Assembly (NCBI RefSeq): GCF_020510565.1
Contig: NZ_CP075189.1
Span: 3,270,501 to 3,334,500, forward strand
Origin: Ferribacterium limneticum
GTDB taxonomy: Bacteria > Pseudomonadota > Gammaproteobacteria > Burkholderiales > Rhodocyclaceae
Length of the DNA: 64,000 nucleotides
Direction of reading: 5' to 3'
In this document: positions 30,752 to 40,584 of the stretch, piece after piece
Layout: every line of letters starts with the position of its first letter
How positions within the stretch are numbered: the first letter of the stretch is position 1
The notes under the pieces: model-generated
The model's database searches: none
Told to the model about the DNA's origin: nothing
What the model saw: only the letters and a program-made list of their open reading frames with translations
Made by a program: the position numbers and the translations under genes

Positions 30752-32194
30752 TCACTCCTTTTTTGTGGCCTGGCGGCCACGTTCGATCAGGTGCAGCGAG
30801 GTGACGATCAGCGCGACGAAGCCGATCACGCCCGGTGCCAGTATGAGCAAGGATGTGCCATCGACCCAGGCACCGTAGGTCAGCCCGGCCAGGGTCGAGA
30901 ACAGCGCGACCAGGCCAACGTAAGTCCACGCCTTGAGCTTGCCGATGATGGCGGTGGTAATCAAAATGCTCTGCAGCGACAGCTCGGGGTCGGCCATCAG
31001 GTAGGCGATGAGCGGCCCGGGGTGCATGCCGAGCGACAGGAACATCTTGGCGATGGGCACTTCGACCAGGGTCGGGAAGTACATGAAGACGCCGAAAACG
31101 ACGCCGGCCAGATTGGCCAGAACGGTATTGGCGCCGGCGATGCTGCGTATCCACTCGGGCTGGATGAAGACGCGGATGATGCCGACGAGAAAAACGCCAA
31201 CGACAAGCAGCGGGAAAATCTGCTTCACGAAACGCCAGGTTTCCCACAGCCATTGCTGCACGTCCCACCCATCGAAACGCCGGGCCAGCGGCCAGATGGC
31301 GAGACAAAGGGCGGACACGGCGAGCGTTCTGCCGGTCACGGTGAGCAGCACGCCGGTTTCGGTGACGCGCATGCCGAGCGCGGCGAAGGCCAGGGTCAGC
31401 GCGGTGAGTGCCAGGGCGACCGGGGTCAGGCGATTGAAACCGTTGTCGACCTGGCCCAGCCCTTTCCAGGCAAAAACACCGATGGCGCCGAGCAAGGCGA
31501 TCAGGATCAGGCCTTGCAGGCTCAGTCCTTCGGCCCCGGCCGCCTCGTTGACCGGCACCAGTTGGTCAAGCCCGGCCTGAACGGCGGCGGCGCCAGCCCA
31601 AGGCATTTCGACGTGCAGCAGGCCAGCGGTCAGAAAATCAAGCTTCAGCGTGCCGGCAATCAGCAAGGCGACGAGGGCGCCAAGGAAAAGCAGCGTGCGT
31701 TTTGGAATGCCTTCGCCAGCCGAGAAAGTCTCGACTTCGGCCAGACGGGCGAGATCGCCCTCACGGAACAGCGCCGCCATGATCATCCCGATGCCAATGC
31801 CGAAGGATAAGGCGAGCACGATGCGGGCAATGGCAAAGTCGGCGCCAAGCGCCACGCCGGTGTAGGCCAGGGCCAGGATGTTGGCGGCCGGGGCGAAGAA
31901 CAGGAAGGTGATGGCCGGCCCGAGCCCGGCGCCCTTTTTGTAGATGCCGGCGAACAGCGGCTGGATGGTGCACGAGCAGACGGCAAGCAGGCTGCCTGCC
32001 CCGGCCGCGGCCGGATACGACACCCATTTCGAGGTATTCGGCCCGAGAAAACGAACGATCGATTGCTGCGGCACCAGTGCGGACAGGGCGCCGGCGATGA
32101 AGAAGGCCGGCACCAGGCAGAGCAGGACGTGGGCCGCGAGATAGGAGGCCAGGCTGGCCAGGCCGCCCTGTAATGCGGTGATCATCCATTCCAT
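30752..32194 (-). CDS. DUF318-type permease of the arsenic operon
   Basis: 480-residue polytopic protein with about ten hydrophobic segments in two related halves. The motif LLAVCSCTIQPLFAGIYKKG followed by FFAPAANILALAY in the first half is typical of DUF318/permease proteins, a family that includes ArsP (organoarsenical export) and a proposed Cu/Zn exporter group. Position after acr3 and before a thioredoxin-like gene suggests export of an arsenic species or a thiol-linked metal; substrate unproven. Confidence 0.82.
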   Translation of the reverse strand: MEWMITALQGGLASLASYLAAHVLLCLVPAFFIAGALSALVPQQSIVRFLGPNTSKWVSYPAAAGAGSLLAVCSCTIQPLFAGIYKKGAGLGPAITFLFFAPAANILALAYTGVALGADFAIARIVLALSFGIGIGMIMAALFREGDLARLAEVETFSAGEGIPKRTLLFLGALVALLIAGTLKLDFLTAGLLHVEMPWAGAAAVQAGLDQLVPVNEAAGAEGLSLQGLILIALLGAIGVFAWKGLGQVDNGFNRLTPVALALTALTLAFAALGMRVTETGVLLTVTGRTLAVSALCLAIWPLARRFDGWDVQQWLWETWRFVKQIFPLLVVGVFLVGIIRVFIQPEWIRSIAGANTVLANLAGVVFGVFMYFPTLVEVPIAKMFLSLGMHPGPLIAYLMADPELSLQSILITTAIIGKLKAWTYVGLVALFSTLAGLTYGAWVDGTSLLILAPGVIGFVALIVTSLHLIERGRQATKKE

Positions 32195-32248
32195 TTTGTG
32201 AGCCTCTTTTTCAGAACTTTTGTTGCTTCGCCTCGCGGCGAAGGCTCC

Positions 32249-33316
32249 CTAACCTGCTTCGTACCACCCCTTGGTCGAATTGACGACCTTGACGACGAGC
32301 AGCATGGCCGGCACCTCGATCAGCACGCCGACCACGGTAGCCAGCGCCGCCCCCGACTCGAAGCCGAACAGGCTGATGGCGGCCGCGACGGCCAGTTCGA
32401 AGAAATTGCTGGCGCCGATCAAGGCCGACGGGCAGGCGACATTGTGTTTCTCGCCGACCTTGCGGTTGAGCCAGTAGGCCAGCGCCGAGTTGAAGAAAAC
32501 CTGGATCAGGATGGGCACGGCGAGCAGGCCAATGATCAGCGGCTGACGCAGGATGGCTTCGCCCTGGAAGGCGAAGAGCAGCACCAGCGTGGCGAGCAAG
32601 GCGGTTATGGACCACGGGCCGATTTTCTCCATGGCGGCGTCGAAGGCGCCCTGCCCCTTGGCGAGCAAGGCTTTGCGCCAGAGTTGGGCGATCACGACCG
32701 GAATGACAATGTACAGCACGACCGAGGTCAGCAATGTGTCCCAGGGCACGGTAATCGCCGAGATGCCGAGCAGGAAAGCGACGAGCGGGGCAAAGGCGAA
32801 GACCATGATGGTGTCGTTGAGGGCGACCTGCGACAGCGTGAATAGCGGATGGCCGTTGGTCAGCCGGCTCCAGACGAAAACCATGGCCGTACATGGCGCT
32901 GCGGCAAGCAGGATGAGGCCGGCGATGTAGCTGTCGAGCTGATCGGCCGGCAGCATCGGTGCGAACAGGTTGCGGATGAACAGCCAGCCGAGGAAGGCCA
33001 TCGAGAACGGCTTGACCAGCCAGTTCACGAACAGCGTGACGCCGATGCCGCGAACGTGCTGCTTCATTTCGGCCATGGCGCCGAAATCGACCTTGACCAG
33101 CATCGGGATGATCATGACCCAGATGAGCAGCCCGACCGGCAGATTGACCTGGGCGACCTCCATGCGGCCGATGGCCTGGAAGAGGGTCGGCGCGAACTGG
33201 CCGACGACGATGCCGGTGACGATGCAGAGGAAGACCCAGATGGTCAGGTAACGCTCGAAGAAGCTCATCGGCGCGCCGGCGGCGGCTTTGGCGGTGATTT
33301 CACATTGGACTGACAT
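32249..33316 (-). CDS. acr3: Arsenite efflux transporter, ACR3 family
   Basis: 355 residues with ten predicted TM helices. Conserved Cys in AAPCTAMVFVWS and Glu in GVLIEVPAMLLVVK are the residues needed for arsenite transport in ACR3 proteins. It exports As(III) by the membrane potential. It lies 9 bp after arsC. Confidence 0.94.
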   Translation of the reverse strand: MSVQCEITAKAAAGAPMSFFERYLTIWVFLCIVTGIVVGQFAPTLFQAIGRMEVAQVNLPVGLLIWVMIIPMLVKVDFGAMAEMKQHVRGIGVTLFVNWLVKPFSMAFLGWLFIRNLFAPMLPADQLDSYIAGLILLAAAPCTAMVFVWSRLTNGHPLFTLSQVALNDTIMVFAFAPLVAFLLGISAITVPWDTLLTSVVLYIVIPVVIAQLWRKALLAKGQGAFDAAMEKIGPWSITALLATLVLLFAFQGEAILRQPLIIGLLAVPILIQVFFNSALAYWLNRKVGEKHNVACPSALIGASNFFELAVAAAISLFGFESGAALATVVGVLIEVPAMLLVVKVVNSTKGWYEAG

Positions 33317-33325
33317 GGCGGCTCC

Positions 33326-33739
33326 TTAGAGGCCCAGCGCGGCGCGCACGGCGGGGATCAGGCGGGCGCTGATGTCATCCCGGACGGTGATGAAACTTTC
33401 CAGCGGTTCGCCATGCGGGTCGTGGAACGGCAGGTGAATGCGCGGTACCGGACGCGGGAAGATCGGGCAGGTTTCCTTGGCGTTGTCGCAGACGCTGACC
33501 ACGAGGTCGATGGGCTCGTCCATGACGGCTTCGACATCCTTGGCGTAAAGCCCCTCGGTCGGCAGGCCGGCCAGCTTGAGCGCCTCGATGGCGCCATCGG
33601 CCACCTTGGGCTGCGGCTTGGTGCCGGCCGAAATGCCGCGCACCAGGCCGGCCAGATCGTGGTTGATGATCGCTTCGCCCATCTGCGAGCGACAGGAGTT
33701 GCCGGTGCACAGCACGAGGACAGTTTTGAGATTCGACAT
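33326..33739 (-). CDS. arsC: Arsenate reductase, thioredoxin-coupled
   Basis: 137 residues of the low-molecular-weight phosphatase-like family. The P-loop CTGNSCR (Cys11 to Arg17) and a downstream redox pair Cys84/Cys91 (SVCDNAKETCPIF) match S. aureus pI258-type ArsC (Cys10, 82, 89). It reduces As(V) to As(III) for export. Its start overlaps the arsR stop. Confidence 0.95.
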   Translation of the reverse strand: MSNLKTVLVLCTGNSCRSQMGEAIINHDLAGLVRGISAGTKPQPKVADGAIEALKLAGLPTEGLYAKDVEAVMDEPIDLVVSVCDNAKETCPIFPRPVPRIHLPFHDPHGEPLESFITVRDDISARLIPAVRAALGL

Positions 33740-34095
33740 CAGGCGGTCTTTCCGGTTTTGGCGCGACGCTTTTCGGTGGTGTCGCAGCAGGTGGTTTTCG
33801 GCAGGCAGGCTTCGCCCTGGCAGCAGTTGCTCGTCAGGAAGGCGATCAGGTCATCCATCGTGGCGAAGTTGGCCGAGTAGTGGATGAAGCGGCTTTCGCG
33901 TTCGCCAGCGATCAGCCCGACCCGGCTCAGATGCGCCAAGTGAAAGGACAGCGTGGCCGGCGCCATGCCCAGTTGTTCGCCAATGGCACTGGCGTTGACG
34001 CCAGTCGGCCCGGCTTCGACAAGCAGGCGAAAGATGGCCAGACGGGATTCGTGGCCGAGGGCGGCGAGGAGTTCGGCGGCGTTTAACGTTTCCAT
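33739..34095 (-). CDS. arsR: ArsR-family arsenic repressor
   Basis: 118 residues. Winged helix (ATLSFHLAHLSRVGLIAGER) typical of ArsR/SmtB. The arsenite-binding cysteines are probably those in the C-terminal extension (NCCQGEACLPKTTCCDTT) rather than the ELCVCDL motif of plasmid R773 ArsR, as in other proteobacterial ArsR with C-terminal Cys. It opens the arsC-acr3-permease operon. Confidence 0.94.
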   Translation of the reverse strand: METLNAAELLAALGHESRLAIFRLLVEAGPTGVNASAIGEQLGMAPATLSFHLAHLSRVGLIAGERESRFIHYSANFATMDDLIAFLTSNCCQGEACLPKTTCCDTTEKRRAKTGKTA

Positions 34096-34097
34096 AG

Positions 34098-34118
34098 TTC
34101 GAGTATCGTCGAATTATA
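34098..34118 (-). promoter_or_regulatory. ars operator and -10 box
   Basis: Minus strand: TATAAT (34113-34118) lies 17 bp before the arsR ATG; TTCGA-N6-TCGAA (34098-34113) is the inverted repeat overlapping it. The leader must be very short, placing the operator across the start of transcription. No clear -35 was seen. Confidence 0.5.
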
Positions 34119-34151
34119 AAGAGAAGTCCACACGTGATGCCTGGCGAGGCC

Positions 34152-34190
34152 ATTGCTACGGTCAACCGGAAAATATCGCAAAAAATGAAA
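34152..34190 (-). repeat. Dispersed CGGTTGACCGT repeat, copy 6
   Basis: Minus-strand copy, TTTCATTTTTTGC arm, CCGGTTGACCGT and AGCAATG, in the divergent region between arsR and the chemoreceptor gene. The rest of that region (34191-34401) is AT-rich with no recognisable gene or clear promoter. Confidence 0.85.
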
Positions 34191-34401
34191 TGGCTTGATG
34201 GCCGGCCACGCGAACAAAATGCGCCGGCCATCGTGGCGCTCAAAAGCACCTGTCATCGCCAAACCACAAAAACTAAATACGATAAAAACAATAATTATTA
34301 CATTCCAATTTCATAACAAGCACTGAATGGCCTATTAATCGACATCAATATGAAATATTGCAACGTTACGCTGCAGTCCATCCGGCACTCGGGACTTCCC
34401 C

Positions 34402-36066
34402 ATGATCTTGTTCGACAAACTCTCCATTCGCCTGCGGCTGCTCGTCATGGTTGGCATCGGCGCCATTTTTGGCCTGATTTTGCTGTCGACCGCACTCTAT
34501 TCGCTCAACACCTTTCGTAACGACACCCAGTTGGTGGCTCACGATGTTGAGCGCTCGACCCACGCCCTCACCCTCGTCAGTGGCGCCCAGAACGCCTTTC
34601 AGGCCCAGTTGCGCGGCCTGAAGGACATGGTCATTCGCAATTTCATGCCCGAAGAATTCGAGAAAGCCCAAAAAGAATTTCTCGCCGAGCGCGCCAAATT
34701 CTGGCGACAGATCGAGGAACTGGAAAAGATCGACGCTGCAGGAACGATCAAGGGAACCGGGAACCTGCCCGCAATCCGCCAGCAGGCACTGGAACTGAAC
34801 AAGCTCTACGACGATGTAATCGCCGAGAACGAAGCCGGCATGCCCAAATATACTGTCATGGTGGACGCCGCCCTGCGCGGCACCGAGCACCAACTCATTG
34901 AACAACTGGCCATCGCCTACCAGGCCATCAGCACCGCCACGACCGCTCTGGTCAGTGAAGCCTCGCAGCTTGCCGACCGGCGCTTCATGGCCAGCCTGAT
35001 CCTCGTCCTCGTCGTCGGCCTGGGTGGTTCGGCGGCCTCGCTGTTGCTCGCCGCGATGCTGGGCGGACGCATCCTGGCGCGGCTGGGCGGCGATCTCGAA
35101 CCGGTCGTTGCCGCCACCCGTCGCGTTGCCGAAGGCGACCTGACCGGCACCATCCAGTCCGGCAAGGCTGCCGCCGACTCATTGGTCGCCTCCGTCGAGG
35201 CCATGCAGAAACGCCTGCGCAACCTGATCGGGCAAGTCAAGCTGGATGCGGAAAAGACCTCGGGCAACGCTCAGGCACTGAGCACCTCGGCGGACGATGT
35301 CGCCCAGGCGGCCAGCGCCCAAAGCGAAGCCGCAGCCCTGATCACGGCCGCCATCCAGGAACTGACCGTAGCCATCTCCGCCATGGCCGACAGCGCCGGC
35401 GCCGCCGCCGATGCAGGACGCCTGACCCGCGACAAGGCGAGCGAAAGCGGCAGCATCATTCTTGAAGCAATCAGCGAAATCGGCAACATCGCAACCCAGG
35501 CACAGCTATCGACCCGGACAATGGGCGACCTCAAGCAGCACACTCACGAAATCGCCCGATTTGCCCAGGAAATCAAGGAAATTTCCGACCAGACCAACCT
35601 GCTCTCGCTCAACGCCGCCATCGAGGCAGCGCGCGCCGGGGAAGCCGGGCGCGGCTTTGCCGTGGTCGCTGACGAAGTCCGCAAGCTCGCCAACCACACT
35701 GCCGACACCACGCACAAGATCGAAAATCTGGTCAAACTGCTCGACGGCGCGGCCCGGGAAACCGCCGAAGCGGTCGCCACGACAGCCCGTCTCGCCGAGC
35801 ATGGAACCCAGCTCGCGTCAAATGCCAGCGCTGCAATCTCGACCATCAAGGACAACTGCGAGCGCACGATGCACGCCACCAACGACATCGTCGATGTCCT
35901 CGCCGAGCAGCGTCAAGCTGCCGAGCAGATCGCCCGGAACACCGAGCGTGTCGCCCAGATGATCGAACAAGGCGCCGGTGCCGCCGCCAAATCGTCCACC
36001 ACTGCAAAGGAAGTAGCCTCGTCGGCCGAAGGCCTGCGCAGGGCGACGCTGCAGTTCAGCGTCTGA
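34402..36066 (+). CDS. Methyl-accepting chemotaxis protein
   Basis: 554 residues. An N-terminal TM helix (about 13-36), a periplasmic helical sensor domain (about 37-190, no recognised ligand motif), a second TM helix (about 193-216), HAMP, and the cytoplasmic signalling domain with the conserved hairpin [21 protein letters not shown] (tip) and [13 protein letters not shown]. Ligand unknown. It stands alone, divergent from the arsenic operon. Confidence 0.93.
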   Translation: MILFDKLSIRLRLLVMVGIGAIFGLILLSTALYSLNTFRNDTQLVAHDVERSTHALTLVSGAQNAFQAQLRGLKDMVIRNFMPEEFEKAQKEFLAERAKFWRQIEELEKIDAAGTIKGTGNLPAIRQQALELNKLYDDVIAENEAGMPKYTVMVDAALRGTEHQLIEQLAIAYQAISTATTALVSEASQLADRRFMASLILVLVVGLGGSAASLLLAAMLGGRILARLGGDLEPVVAATRRVAEGDLTGTIQSGKAAADSLVASVEAMQKRLRNLIGQVKLDAEKTSGNAQALSTSADDVAQAASAQSEAAALITAAIQELTVAISAMADSAGAAADAGRLTRDKASESGSIILEAISEIGNIATQAQLSTRTMGDLKQHTHEIARFAQEIKEISDQTNLLSLNAAIEAARAGEAGRGFAVVADEVRKLANHTADTTHKIENLVKLLDGAARETAEAVATTARLAEHGTQLASNASAAISTIKDNCERTMHATNDIVDVLAEQRQAAEQIARNTERVAQMIEQGAGAAAKSSTTAKEVASSAEGLRRATLQFSV

Positions 36067-36275
36067 GATTGGTGCCCGGGCAGAACGACGAATTTACCAA
36101 GCAATTTTCTTGACCAAACGGTATCGCCACCCGGGCTGCCCGTTGCTCCGAAACTTTTCGTGCACCCGCACGGCGAACTAAAATGAGCTCATCTTCGGCC
36201 GACACGCACTTTCGTCGTATCCTGCCGTCGCCAGTCCCTGACCTGAGACAACAACCGAATGACCGAGTCCGCACC

Positions 36276-36623
36276 ATGTTGAAACACCTTATCAAGCTCC
36301 TCATTGTTGCGGCCATTACCGCCGGCCTTGCCGGCTGTGCAACAACGAGCCAGGACAAAACTGCCGCCGAGCCGGAAGTGGTTGTCGAAGCCGAGCCGAC
36401 TGCTGCGCCTCGAGCGGCCGGCGATATCCAGAAAATTGCCGATCTCGAGCGCCAGTTGATCAAGGAGCAGCGCCAGTGCCTCGCCGAAAAACGCCGGCTG
36501 GATCTGTCGCTCAAGGAATCGCAGAAGCAGAACGAAGAATTGCAGAAGAAGCTCGACGACCTGCAAAAGAAGCTCGACGCGCTGCTCGAAATCGACCGCG
36601 ACCTGCGCAACCGCAACCGCTGA
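36276..36623 (+). CDS. Coiled-coil lipoprotein
   Basis: 115 residues: the start MLKHLIKLLIVAAITAGLAG leads to a lipobox Leu-Ala-Gly-Cys (Cys20), then an Ala/Glu-rich linker and a highly charged C-terminal coiled coil (KKLDDLQKKLDALLEI). Likely an outer-membrane lipoprotein; no family recognised. An upstream ATG would remove the signal peptide and is rejected. Confidence 0.8.
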   Translation: MLKHLIKLLIVAAITAGLAGCATTSQDKTAAEPEVVVEAEPTAAPRAAGDIQKIADLERQLIKEQRQCLAEKRRLDLSLKESQKQNEELQKKLDDLQKKLDALLEIDRDLRNRNR

Positions 36624-36640
36624 ACCGGACACGGCTTTAC

Positions 36641-37162
36641 TCAGGAATTGTTGAGCCGCATCGGCGGCGTGCTCTTCAATTTGAGGACCAGCACCGACAA
36701 GCCGAGCAAAACGACCAGATAGCCCGACATCAGGGCCCATAACGGTGCCTTGCCGTAGGCCAGACCATGGGCGAGGCCGAGGAAGGCGCCATAGATCCAG
36801 CAGGCCAGGCTGACTGTTCCGGCGACGATCATGGGTGTGCGCTGCCCCTCGCGGAAGCGGGGAAGCGCATAGGCCCGCATGGTTTCGGTCGAGATCGCCC
36901 AGATCGTGATTAACGTTACCTTGGTCCACAGCTTGGGGTTGGCCAGGTAGGTTTCCGGGCCGTTGATCAACAGGCCCATCCCGATGATGGCAAAGCCGGA
37001 TAGCCAGAGATGGCGGTCGGCATGACGAATGGTGTGATTGTGGCTGCGGTCGTACTGGACACGGCCGAACAGCGCCAGATAGCTCTGGAAGACGAACAGG
37101 AAGCCGCAGGAAAAGGCGACGACGTGCCACAGCGAGGTGAGGGTTTTGAGAACTTCGAGCAT
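36641..37162 (-). CDS. Multi-pass membrane protein, CopD/DUF2214-like
   Basis: 173 residues with about five hydrophobic segments. The histidine-rich loop SHNHTIRHADRHLW and helix pattern resemble small CopD/DUF2214-type proteins, but I cannot assign a family securely. Start MLEVLKTLTSLWHVV chosen because upstream codons are unlike protein. Function unknown. Confidence 0.65.
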   Translation of the reverse strand: MLEVLKTLTSLWHVVAFSCGFLFVFQSYLALFGRVQYDRSHNHTIRHADRHLWLSGFAIIGMGLLINGPETYLANPKLWTKVTLITIWAISTETMRAYALPRFREGQRTPMIVAGTVSLACWIYGAFLGLAHGLAYGKAPLWALMSGYLVVLLGLSVLVLKLKSTPPMRLNNS

Positions 37163-37228
37163 GAGCGTTGCTCCGATCCGGTAGGCAATCGAGGGGATGC
37201 GGGACGGCCAGCCGGGTGCACGGAAAAG

Positions 37229-37250
37229 CCCGGGCGGAGAACCGCCCGGG
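37229..37250 (-). terminator. Terminator after the TIGR03118-like gene
   Basis: CCCGGGCGG/CCGCCCGGG arms with a 4-nt loop, followed on the minus strand by CTTTTCC, 25 bp after the stop. Confidence 0.7.
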
Positions 37251-37274
37251 TGTCGAACTGGCCGTAGCTGGCGG

Positions 37275-38636
37275 TTAAGTGCGCTGGCGCCGGGAGACCA
37301 GGCCAATCAGGCCGAGACCGGCCAGCAACATGGCGTAGCTTTCCGGTTCCGGCACGGCGGCGACGGTCAGTTTGCCGAAGATGCCGTCACGTTCCTCGTC
37401 GGGGCCGGCGGTGAAGTAAAGGCTCGTCGCCTCACCGAGATGCACACCGTTGCCGAAGGTCAGGCCCCAGATGCCATCGATGCTGATGACGTTGCCGTTG
37501 GCGTCACGGAGATAACCGAGCGAAGCGCCGCTGACGCGGTCGTAGGCGGCGATGGTGCCGTCGCCGAAGTTGGCAACCAGCAGGGCGCCGCTGAAGGCAC
37601 CGAAACCTTCCGGTGCAATGACCATGCCCCACGGATCGTTGAGCAGGCTGTGGTCCGTGTAGTCCTGCAACATGTTGCCGTCGCGATCATAGGCGACGAT
37701 GCGGCCGATGCCGGCGCCGGGAACTTCTTCGGTCGGCTCGTCGATTTCCAGCGAATTCTCTGCCCAGGCGACGTAAATCCGGCCATCGGAAAGCTGCTGC
37801 ACATTGAACGGCATCCAGACCTCGGAGAGATCGGCCGGACGGGCGAAGGGTGTCGACGCCGAGATGTCGTTCCACTTGTTGTCGAAGGTCATGATGTTTC
37901 CATTGGCGAAATCGGCGACATAAAGCCGGTTGTCCGCCACCTTGTTGCCGTTGGCATCGAGCGTCCAGCGGTCGGTAGTCAGCGCCACGCCGTTGAAGCC
38001 GGGGCGGCGCTGACCGGGCGCCTGCGTCCCGGGGATAATGCTGCTGGCCATCGAGTAGTCCTTGACGACGACGGCTTCGAGCATGCCGGGATCGGTCTTG
38101 GTACGCCAGGCATTGATGGTGCCGTCCTGGGTGACGAAGATGAATTTGGCCGAACCGGAATCAGTCCCGTAGTTGCTGCCGTTCGAATAGTTGATAGCCG
38201 GGCCGCTGACAAAGAATTCGACGGGTTGTCCGGCGTAATCGCTGGCCGCGTTGTAAACTTGGCCAGTAACCTGGGCGATACCGTCGGCGCCTGTTTCATA
38301 GGGTATCTTGTCGTAGGCGCTGGTGGCGATGGAAACGACCTTGAGGCCGTCCTGATAGAGCGGCAGGCCGGGTACGTCACCGATGTAGGTGGTGGTTGTG
38401 CCGGTGCCGGCATTGCTGGTCCAGAAATGGCCGCCGGCGCCGGGCGGGCGCAGGGCAATACCCCAGGGATTGACCAGATTGGGGTCGACCATGACGGTCG
38501 GGCTGTATTTGGCGTCGTTGGCGACGAGGTTGGTTTGCTGGTAGGCATTGCTGCCTGCCGCGTACGCGCTGTGGGCGATCAGGCTGCTGACGGCCAGCGC
38601 GAGTACCGTGCAGTAGCGGGAAGCGAACTTGTTCAT
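37275..38636 (-). CDS. TIGR03118-like secreted protein with PEP-CTERM anchor
   Basis: 453 residues. Signal peptide (cleavage near HSAYAAG), then a beta-propeller-like body with repeated NPWGIALRPPG and DNRLYVADFANGNIMTF patterns as in the TIGR03118 family. The C-terminus VPEPESYAMLLAGLGLIGL plus RRQRT is a PEP-CTERM signal (Pro-Glu-Pro, hydrophobic helix, basic tail), recognised by EpsH/exosortase. No exosortase gene is in the window. Role in the extracellular matrix is inferred from the family. Confidence 0.88.
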   Translation of the reverse strand: MNKFASRYCTVLALAVSSLIAHSAYAAGSNAYQQTNLVANDAKYSPTVMVDPNLVNPWGIALRPPGAGGHFWTSNAGTGTTTTYIGDVPGLPLYQDGLKVVSIATSAYDKIPYETGADGIAQVTGQVYNAASDYAGQPVEFFVSGPAINYSNGSNYGTDSGSAKFIFVTQDGTINAWRTKTDPGMLEAVVVKDYSMASSIIPGTQAPGQRRPGFNGVALTTDRWTLDANGNKVADNRLYVADFANGNIMTFDNKWNDISASTPFARPADLSEVWMPFNVQQLSDGRIYVAWAENSLEIDEPTEEVPGAGIGRIVAYDRDGNMLQDYTDHSLLNDPWGMVIAPEGFGAFSGALLVANFGDGTIAAYDRVSGASLGYLRDANGNVISIDGIWGLTFGNGVHLGEATSLYFTAGPDEERDGIFGKLTVAAVPEPESYAMLLAGLGLIGLVSRRQRT

Positions 38637-38788
38637 GACGATAGGCTCCAGTTTGACGACGTGGCTGGCAAACCTCGGCTGGCTGGGTCAGAACATGCAA
38701 ATAAACAGTGAAATGGCCGCTCGCTGACCCGTTGCAGGGGGTGCGAGCGGCGCTGATACGACAACCGCCACCAGGGCGGCAGCACTTT

Positions 38789-38813
38789 CCGGGAGAGCGT
38801 CGCCGCCCTCCCG
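38789..38813 (-). terminator. Hairpin after the PhoX-like gene
   Basis: CCGGGAG/CTCCCGG arms, 9 bp past the stop of the gene at 38822; no strong T-run, so termination is uncertain. Confidence 0.5.
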
Positions 38814-38821
38814 GTCAGGGC

Positions 38822-40276
38822 TTACTTGGCAGCGCGGCGACGGGCGGCAAAGCCGATCAGGCCCAGGCCGGCCAGGAACATGGCGTAGGTTTCCGGCTCC
38901 GGAACAGCGGTGATCTGGATAAGGCGATCGACACCGGTACTCGGATGCTGGATGTTCAGGAAGGCGACGTTCGGGTTGGTCTTGTCAAAGTACAGGCCGG
39001 TGATTTCCGAACCCGGGGTACCGTTGGAAACCCAGCGAGCCAGGCCTTCGCCAGCGTCGAGCAGGTCACCGTCGTGGTTCTTGTCCACGGCCAGCCAAAC
39101 GTCGTCATCGACAGCGCCGTCACGGTCTTCGATGAGGTACATGTTGCCGGCAGCATCGATGGCCAGGTTGTCGGCATTGCGCAGACCACCGCCGACGGCC
39201 AGGCCGGTGGCCAGGTCGATCGTGCTGGAGTCGGCGAACAGCTTGACTTCGCTGGAAACGGTGTCGAACAGATAGACGCGGCTGCGGCCATCGGTCTGGT
39301 TGTTGTTGGTATCGGAGTCGGTGGTGGTGAAATAGATTGCCTCATGGCCGTTGGCCAGGGTCTTCACTTCCAGGTCTTCCGGACGGTTGTAGCCGGTAGC
39401 AGCCACGGAAGCGACATCGGCTGTGGCACGACCGTCGATCGTTAGGCCATCGCTGGCCATCACGGAAACGCCGGCAAGCGCTCCGCCGTTGGCGTCGCTG
39501 ATAGCAACCCAGGTGGCGCCACCGGTGATGGCCGGACCGTTGTTGCCTTCGAACTGGCCACCTGCACCCACCTTCAACGCAAAGGTCTGGCCGGCAGCGA
39601 AATAGCTGTCACCGGTGGTGGCGTTCGAGTTGGCGGAGACGTACTTGTAGATCGAACCACCGTTCAGTTCGTCGATGAAGTACATCGACTTCTGCTGGTC
39701 GAAAGCCAGACCTTCGTGGGAAACACGCGGAATCACGCTGCGCTGGACGAAGGTGCCGCCATTGGCAGCGGCCGTCGTGGCGTTGGTGACTTCAAACAGA
39801 CGGCCCTTGGTGCTGCCCGTGCCCCAGGATTCTTCGGCGGTCAGGTAGCTGCCCCACGGGGTCCAGCGCGAGGCGTCGCCCGAGGTGAAGCCTTGGGTGC
39901 CCGGTGCGACGATGGTTACGGTACGGGTGTTGTAGTTGCTGTCCTGCAGGTCGACGCGCTGGACACCACCGGTGCCGGTTTCGAACGGCATGAACAGGTA
40001 ACGGCCGGCATTCGGACCGGTTTCGTTGGCGGTGATCATGTCCCAGTTACCGGAGTTGCTGCCCGGGACCAGAGCGTTCTGGGTAGCGCGGTCAGCGATG
40101 GTGACCTGGGTGAAGTTCGGGCTGGACAGCGTCAGCGGCGTCGCCGGGGTAGCGGTCACACCGGCCGAGGCGGCCAGCGGGGTGATATTGTCGAAATAGG
40201 TATCAGCGGCGTGAGCGCCGACAGACATGGCGGCAAGGGCGCTGGCTACGGCAATATTGAGATACTTCTTTTGCAT
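38822..40276 (-). CDS. PhoX-like (DUF839) protein with PEP-CTERM anchor
   Basis: 484 residues from MQKKYLNIAVASAL; an upstream in-frame extension is excluded because the ATG with signal peptide (cleavage near GAHAAD) lies downstream. The body has PhoX/DUF839 motifs (WGSYLTAEESWG, GYNRPEDLEVKTLANGHEAI, GLRNADNLAIDAAGNMYLIE) seen in Ca2+/Fe-dependent alkaline phosphatases. The C-terminus VPEPETYAMFLAGLGLIGFA plus ARRRAAK is PEP-CTERM. Phosphatase activity is not shown; the metal site should be checked. Confidence 0.85.
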   Translation of the reverse strand: MQKKYLNIAVASALAAMSVGAHAADTYFDNITPLAASAGVTATPATPLTLSSPNFTQVTIADRATQNALVPGSNSGNWDMITANETGPNAGRYLFMPFETGTGGVQRVDLQDSNYNTRTVTIVAPGTQGFTSGDASRWTPWGSYLTAEESWGTGSTKGRLFEVTNATTAAANGGTFVQRSVIPRVSHEGLAFDQQKSMYFIDELNGGSIYKYVSANSNATTGDSYFAAGQTFALKVGAGGQFEGNNGPAITGGATWVAISDANGGALAGVSVMASDGLTIDGRATADVASVAATGYNRPEDLEVKTLANGHEAIYFTTTDSDTNNNQTDGRSRVYLFDTVSSEVKLFADSSTIDLATGLAVGGGLRNADNLAIDAAGNMYLIEDRDGAVDDDVWLAVDKNHDGDLLDAGEGLARWVSNGTPGSEITGLYFDKTNPNVAFLNIQHPSTGVDRLIQITAVPEPETYAMFLAGLGLIGFAARRRAAK

Positions 40277-40567
40277 TTTATGATGCTCCTGGCTGGCGAG
40301 AGTACGAGGTAGGGTCAATGTTTCAAGGGGTAACGATCCGGCTTGTGGCGGGCAACGCCATACACACCCCGCGCATGCCCGACACGACGACCTGATCGTT
40401 TCCCCCTGCCCGCCCATGATGACGTCCGTTTATTACAGGTAGATGCACCTCAAGCTACCTGACACCTAGTACTTTCGGACTATCCACGAAGCAGCCCGGA
40501 AGATTTTTGCTCATTATTTTCTGGCCCGGGGCGGCGGCTTGTGCTTATGTGCCATACCGGGGCACGA
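40277..40567. other. Intergenic region upstream of the efflux operon
   Basis: About 290 bp without a gene. It carries the divergent promoter region of the PhoX-like gene (minus strand), and nothing recognisable besides GC-rich sequence. Confidence 0.4.
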
Positions 40568-40584
40568 CTTAAGCATGGCTTAAG
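40568..40584 (+). promoter_or_regulatory. CTTAAG-N5-CTTAAG response-regulator box
   Basis: CTTAAGCATGGCTTAAG has two CTTAAG half-sites, 11 bp apart, the spacing of OmpR-family (PmrA/CzcR-type) operators. A TAGACT -10-like element follows at 40595-40600. It lies 44 bp before the start of the CzcB-like gene, suggesting control by a two-component regulator elsewhere. Confidence 0.5.
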
